Notes under the pieces: generated by a model
What the model saw: only the letters and a program-made list of their open reading frames with translations
What the model was told of the DNA's origin: nothing
The model's database searches: none
Translations under genes and position numbers: made by a program
In this document: piece after piece, positions 8,701 through 12,527 of the stretch
Position numbering within the stretch: position 1 is the first letter of the stretch
How the letters are laid out: every line of letters begins with the position of its first letter
NCBI GenBank assembly: GCA_002705385.1
Contig: PAFO01000019.1
Span: 6,066 to 18,592 of the forward strand
DNA from: Flavobacteriaceae bacterium
Lineage (GTDB): Bacteria; Bacteroidota; Bacteroidia; Flavobacteriales; Flavobacteriaceae
Reading direction: 5' to 3'
Length of the DNA stretch: 12,527 bases

Positions 8701-9267
8701 TTATTTGAGATTATTGATTTTTGCTATCACGTCTTTAGAGTTTATCTTATATAACATAATTCTTCTATTTCCATCAACCTTAACAAGTGGTTTTTTATCA
8801 ATCCCGTCTATACTAACTTCTATAAAATCATTTCCTGGGAGCCAAGAAATTAATGAATCTTTAACTTGATTAATTAATACTCCTGACTGATAATCTGTAT
8901 TCCAATGTGACCATCCTAGAAAACTAAATCTTAGTTCAAGTTCTTCAATTGTCTTTTTTTCTTTAAAATTCGGAGAAAAAGACATTTTAATTTTTTTATT
9001 ATTTATTGGCGATGAAAGAATTTGCTCCGGGTTAAAATTATATTCCCCCACTGTAATTATTTTATTCTTGTTTAGAAGTGTACATCTATCATAGTATTGT
9101 TGTTTTGTCATACCAAAACTAAATCCTAAAATTAAATCATTATTTATTTCACCTTTTTTTATTTCTCTTTCAACTAGGTTATGATATTCAGATTTAAAGT
9201 TACAACTAGTTAACTCAAAAAAAAGAAATGAAATTAATAAGACTTTAGTAATTTCAATTAATCTCAT
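8701..9267 (-). CDS. small lipoprotein of unknown function, GMT motif
   Basis: This 188-residue protein has a clear lipoprotein signal: hydrophobic residues 9-20, lipobox LTSC, lipid Cys22. The mature part is about 166 residues and has no repeats. A short motif, LGFSFGMTKQQYYDRC (47-62), begins it. I recall similar GMT-x-x-[EQ]-Y/F motifs in uncharacterised Bacteroidota proteins, and it loosely resembles the GMT turn of BamE/SmpA-type small lipoproteins, but the rest does not allow that assignment. The remainder looks like alternating strands (KIKMSFSPNF, IEELELRFSFLGWSHW, FIEVSIDG, RIMLYKI) and may be a small alpha/beta domain. The ATG at 9265-9267 lies inside the end of paralog A (14-base overlap), implying translational coupling, and the next gene starts five bases after its stop. 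Its place between two large propeller lipoproteins suggests an accessory or assembly role, which is inference. No function is assigned. Confidence 0.9.
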   Translation of the reverse strand: MRLIEITKVLLISFLFFELTSCNFKSEYHNLVEREIKKGEINNDLILGFSFGMTKQQYYDRCTLLNKNKIITVGEYNFNPEQILSSPINNKKIKMSFSPNFKEKKTIEELELRFSFLGWSHWNTDYQSGVLINQVKDSLISWLPGNDFIEVSIDGIDKKPLVKVDGNRRIMLYKINSKDVIAKINNLK

Positions 9268-12200
9268 AACATTCTATTTCTTTATTGTTTATTCCAGCCA
9301 AAAACATTTTAATTTTCCCAAATTCAAATTTGGTAAATTTTCGTATTTCTCCTTCGATATTTAAATTGATAGGAGTATTACTTTTTAATTCACTATTGTT
9401 GTTAACTAACTCGACTAACCAACCATTGGATGCGTCATACTTTCCAAACTGAGGTTTTACTTTACTTTGATTTCCGCCAAATAATACTTTAGTAATATTT
9501 GATTTTTGAGATAAAATTTCAATATCATAAACTGATGAATAATTAATCTCGTATGGCAGGGGTGTCTTTATAAAACCTTTTGAACTATTTAAAAAAATAC
9601 TACTATCTAATTCATTTAATTCTCTTGAAATACAATTATTTAAGATTTCATTTCCAAAAATGTCATCCATTGAAAATTTTGAATAGTCCTTATAATAAAA
9701 TAGTTTCTTTTTTAGTGCAGGTATTTGACTCAATAATTCATCCTTATCCAGAATTGGGAAATACTTATCATCAACTTTTTCACATATTATTTGTTCAACA
9801 GTTCCATTTGAGTCAAAATCATTAATAAAAATTTTCATACCTGGTTTATAAAAAGAATTTTTGCCAGAATTAGCAACAACGAAGTCTAAAAGGCCATCAT
9901 TATTAAGATCAATGACTTCAATTGCTTTCCACAGACCATTTGTTTTATTTAAATTGTACGATGAAGTTTTATTATCAAATCCTTTACCATTATTTATGAG
10001 AATCGTTATTGGCATCCATTCTCCTACAATAACCAAATCCATTAATTTGTCATCATTTAAGTCAACCCATTTAGCATCTGTAATTAGCCCAAGTTTATCA
10101 AATGATTTAGATTTTTCCTCAATAAAATTGTTGTCTCCAATGTTTTTAAATAAGTGGCCTGATACTGGTAAACCATAAATGTTTTGGTTGAACCTTTCCC
10201 CAACAAAAACATCTAAATCACCATCATTATCATAATCTGAAACATCAATAGATCCAGTTGCAAAAGGTTTTTCAAACACAAAAGATTTATTAGAGTATTC
10301 AAAATTATTCTGCCCATTATTTATATAAAATCGATCGTTTAACAATTGATCATATTTAGAAAATGCTTTACCTCCTGAACCAACATATAAATCTTGATCA
10401 CCATCATTATCACTATCGAAAAAATATGCCTCAACATCCTCTGATTTTGAATATTCATTAAATGGGGAAGTGTACTCTTTATAAGTACCACTTTCATAAA
10501 TGAATAGAGAAGAAGATTGATTTTTTGCCCCTGTTACAAAAAAATCATCATATCCATCATTATTTAGATCCGACACTGTAATTGATGGGCCTTCATTACT
10601 TTGCATCTCAATTAACAGTCTTTCTTTATTAAAATCAACAAAATTATTTTCATTATGTGAAAATTTAAATAGATCATTTTTTTTGAAATCAACTTTTTTT
10701 GTGTCTGACAAGTAATCTAGCTTTTTATCAATTTTTTTTCCATTATTAAAATCTAATAAATGAACTTCATTAGCTTTTAAATCTTTGAAAACGGATATTT
10801 TTTTGTTAGGCCAAATAACAAAAACACTGTCGACCTCTATACTATTACCAATTCCAAAGTGTAATTTATTTGATATTGAGGATTGAAAGCCCCTAGATGG
10901 GAAATGTTCTAGCATCGACTTCTTACCATTATCAAGTTTTAAAATAATTTTTGATCCAATACCATCAATATTATTCCCGTCATACTTTAATAAAAATTGA
11001 ATACTATTATTAGACTGGTAATTATTTTGATAGATCATTGCAGGCATATTTACATTATTAACAATAATATCTAGACTTCCATCATTATTTAAATCAGAGT
11101 AGGCAAGACCGTTACTAAAGGTTTTCATACTAAAACCAATTTTATCAGTTACTTCTTCGAACAAAAAATTTTCCTTATTTAAGTAAACTTGATTTTTTAC
11201 AGGATCTGATGGCATTAAATCTATAAGCTTTTTTATGCCCTCTTTTTTTGTTTTTATAAGATTGGAAACTAATTGTTGGTCAGAAATATAATTTAAATAA
11301 TCTCTATCTAATAAGTCTTTATAGATTCCGTTAGAAATAATAATATCCTTAAAACCATCATTATTCATATCAAATATTAAGGAAGCCCAACTCCACTCAG
11401 AGGCTGATAAATTAGAAAACCTTCCAATTTCAAAAAAATCATTGTCACCCATATTTCTTTGAAGAACATTTCGAGGATATTGATAGTGATAACCTTTTGA
11501 TACAGCAAGCGCATGTTTATCCCATGAATCATAAACTGCTTTTGTTTTTTTTCTATCAAAAGTTTTTGGCAACATTTCAGTAACAAACAAATCTGTTAAA
11601 AGATCATTATTTAGATCCGCAGAATCTGCACCCATTGATCCTAAAGACATGGATTTAAAATAACTATCGGATGATTCAGTGAAGGTCTTATCTTTATTAT
11701 TTATATATAAATAATCTTTTTCAAAAAAATCATTTGAAATAAAAATATCTACCCAACCATCATTGTTAAAATCGCTCAAAGTAATACCTAATCCGAATCC
11801 TATTTCACTGTTATAGATTCCTGCTTGTTGAGTTACTTCTATAAATTTACCATCAATATTTTCAAGTAATTTATTTCCTTGATTTTTTGGATCAGAGATT
11901 TCTCTTTTCCCTTTTATTAAATCATAGCCTCCAATACTTCTGAAAGAATTATTTAAAATATAACAATCAAGATCACCATCTTGATCATAATCAAAAAAAG
12001 CAGAATGAACAGACAATCCGAAAATATCCAAGTTATACTCATTTCCTCTTTCGGTAAATGTTAAGTCACCATTGTTTATAAATAACTCGTTTTTTCTATT
12101 TTTTCCTCCGGGAGGACCTGACTTGCAAACATATAAATCCAAAAATCCGTCAGCATTTATATCAACAAAAGTAGCCCCAGTAGACCAAACATCGGGGCAC

Positions 12201-12505
12201 GAAACTCCTGCCTTTAATGTAATATCTTCAAAATTAAAATTTCCTTTATTTAAATAAAGCTTATTTTCAACCATGTTTCCGGTTAGATATATATCATCTA
12301 AACCATCATTGTTTATGTCTCCAATTGCCACCCCACCTCCATTATAGAAATTTCGGTATGTGTAAGGATTTAATCTTTCGCTAAAAGAAAGAGTATTCTC
12401 AAAATTTATTCCGTTATTATTTTTTAAAAGTGTGAATTCACCCTCTTTTTCCATGCATGAATAGAGTAAAAGAACACAATGTAAAAGTGCAATTTTTTTA
12501 AACAA
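9254..12505 (-). CDS. FG-GAP/VCBS repeat lipoprotein with ASPIC/UnbV domain (paralog A)
   Basis: This is a 1083-residue lipoprotein with signal residues 1-16, lipobox LYSC and lipid Cys17 followed by MEKEGE. The start is TTG (12503-12505), chosen because the signal peptide begins there. The frame stays open to the window edge with no ATG, so the start is provisional. Seven FG-GAP calcium loops begin at about 63, 115, 172, 245, 297, 379 and 471. ASPIC/UnbV covers about 499-586 (SRGFQSS at 537-543, VIWPNKK at 563-569). The joint motif HNENNFVDFNKERL (617-630) and NEGP (637-640) lead into loops at 646, 697, 757, 815, 866 and 896. The 14th position (YDIEILSQKSN, 993-1003) is degenerate. Loops at 297 (NNDLLTD) and 815 (NDDKLMD) lack the usual Gly. 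C-terminal family signatures include NDFDSNG (895-901), QIPALKKKLFYYKDYS (927-942) and KPQFGKYDAS (1017-1026). Its end overlaps the next gene by 14 bases. It is closest to paralog B. A calcium-stabilised, surface-exposed propeller protein is likely; its ligand is unknown. Confidence 0.96.
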   Translation of the reverse strand: MFKKIALLHCVLLLYSCMEKEGEFTLLKNNNGINFENTLSFSERLNPYTYRNFYNGGGVAIGDINNDGLDDIYLTGNMVENKLYLNKGNFNFEDITLKAGVSCPDVWSTGATFVDINADGFLDLYVCKSGPPGGKNRKNELFINNGDLTFTERGNEYNLDIFGLSVHSAFFDYDQDGDLDCYILNNSFRSIGGYDLIKGKREISDPKNQGNKLLENIDGKFIEVTQQAGIYNSEIGFGLGITLSDFNNDGWVDIFISNDFFEKDYLYINNKDKTFTESSDSYFKSMSLGSMGADSADLNNDLLTDLFVTEMLPKTFDRKKTKAVYDSWDKHALAVSKGYHYQYPRNVLQRNMGDNDFFEIGRFSNLSASEWSWASLIFDMNNDGFKDIIISNGIYKDLLDRDYLNYISDQQLVSNLIKTKKEGIKKLIDLMPSDPVKNQVYLNKENFLFEEVTDKIGFSMKTFSNGLAYSDLNNDGSLDIIVNNVNMPAMIYQNNYQSNNSIQFLLKYDGNNIDGIGSKIILKLDNGKKSMLEHFPSRGFQSSISNKLHFGIGNSIEVDSVFVIWPNKKISVFKDLKANEVHLLDFNNGKKIDKKLDYLSDTKKVDFKKNDLFKFSHNENNFVDFNKERLLIEMQSNEGPSITVSDLNNDGYDDFFVTGAKNQSSSLFIYESGTYKEYTSPFNEYSKSEDVEAYFFDSDNDGDQDLYVGSGGKAFSKYDQLLNDRFYINNGQNNFEYSNKSFVFEKPFATGSIDVSDYDNDGDLDVFVGERFNQNIYGLPVSGHLFKNIGDNNFIEEKSKSFDKLGLITDAKWVDLNDDKLMDLVIVGEWMPITILINNGKGFDNKTSSYNLNKTNGLWKAIEVIDLNNDGLLDFVVANSGKNSFYKPGMKIFINDFDSNGTVEQIICEKVDDKYFPILDKDELLSQIPALKKKLFYYKDYSKFSMDDIFGNEILNNCISRELNELDSSIFLNSSKGFIKTPLPYEINYSSVYDIEILSQKSNITKVLFGGNQSKVKPQFGKYDASNGWLVELVNNNSELKSNTPINLNIEGEIRKFTKFEFGKIKMFLAGINNKEIECYEIN
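10748..11011 (-). other. ASPIC/UnbV domain of paralog A
   Basis: Residues about 499-586, lying between the seventh and eighth repeat positions. The family core is SRGFQSS followed by HFGIG and VIWPNKK. The equivalent segments are 6947-7204 in paralog B and 3669-3923 in paralog C. Confidence 0.85.
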
Positions 12506-12527
12506 TTTTATTATAAAATTAGAATAC
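12506..12527 (-). other. 22-base AT-rich edge upstream of paralog A
   Basis: These bases precede the TTG start of paralog A on the minus strand. They contain no Shine-Dalgarno sequence and no in-frame stop codon, so whether this is leader, the end of an upstream gene or a longer N-terminus of A cannot be decided from the window. Confidence 0.5.

Larger units (their letters stand above)
1..12505 (-). other. single operon of five lipoprotein genes (A, S, B, C, D)
   Basis: All five genes lie on the minus strand with junctions of -14 (A/S), +5 (S/B), -4 (B/C) and +6 bases (C/D). No gap could hold a promoter or a hairpin terminator, and none of the four internal starts has an AGGAGG-like sequence, as is usual in Bacteroidota. 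Co-transcription and coupled translation are therefore likely. Neither the operon promoter (right of 12527) nor its end (left of base 1) is visible. Confidence 0.88.

Noticed and set aside
9861-10178. Open frame of 105 codons on the plus strand.
   Set aside because: It lies entirely inside paralog A, which has strong family support on the other strand. The translation has no recognisable domain. The same holds for shorter plus-strand frames at 3586-3780, 5453-5647, 7082-7273, 8684-8869, 9580-9825 and 12072-12257.
11377-11586. Second minus-strand frame of 69 codons within paralog A, considered as a frameshift remnant.
   Set aside because: Paralog A is continuous and aligns with B and C through this region in its own frame, so this is only an alternative-frame shadow.
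2187-12505. Regularly recurring short repeats, considered as CRISPR or as dockerin/EF-hand modules.
   Set aside because: The repeats are degenerate, about 50-80 codons apart, in frame, and encode FG-GAP/VCBS calcium loops followed by hydrophobic strands (DIYL, DLFV). There are no unique spacers between identical repeats and no paired dockerin helices.
12510-12515. Perfect TATAAT hexamer on the minus strand just upstream of paralog A, resembling a -10 box.
   Set aside because: It lies only four bases before the chosen TTG start, the sequence is A/T-rich throughout, and Bacteroidota promoters use a different -7 consensus. No matching -33 element fits in the window.
1-12527. Hairpin terminators, tRNA, rRNA, insertion sequences and riboswitches.
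   Set aside because: The longest non-coding stretch between genes is six bases and none of these elements can be seen within the coding sequence.

Overview
The window is AT-rich (about 30% GC or less over most of its length) and wholly coding on the minus strand. No Shine-Dalgarno sequence is seen ahead of the starts, and all five genes begin with a lipoprotein signal peptide. Protein families and composition point to a Bacteroidota member, probably a marine flavobacterium-like organism with a compact genome. This is an inference; no rRNA or other marker gene is present.

Reading right to left (the direction of transcription), five genes follow each other with junctions of -14, +5, -4 and +6 bases. 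They look like one operon, cut by the window at both ends. (A) 12505-9254 is a 1083-residue FG-GAP/VCBS-repeat lipoprotein with a central ASPIC/UnbV domain. (S) 9267-8701 is a small 188-residue lipoprotein of unknown function. (B) 8695-5441 and (C) 5444-2187 are two further paralogs of A, of 1084 and 1085 residues. (D) 2180 to beyond base 1 is a PSCyt1-DUF1549-LamG protein of the planctomycete-type cytochrome family, with two CXXCH motifs. Its expected DUF1553 end lies outside the window.

The three large paralogs are colinear from end to end. Each has seven calcium-loop repeats before the ASPIC/UnbV domain and seven repeat positions after it, which suggests two seven-bladed beta-propellers flanking a central domain. 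A and B resemble each other more than either resembles C. Gene D begins at a TTG codon and never terminates inside the window, so a simple ATG-to-stop search misses it. I established it by translating bases 2180 to 3 by hand and finding no stop.

Together the operon encodes an all-lipoprotein set: three large adhesin- or scaffold-like propeller proteins, one small accessory lipoprotein, and one heme-motif protein with a carbohydrate-binding-like LamG domain. An outer-membrane or cell-surface assembly is a reasonable inference. Its substrate and chemistry cannot be read from the sequence. There are no RNA genes, mobile elements, CRISPR arrays, terminators or non-coding stretches over 22 bases.
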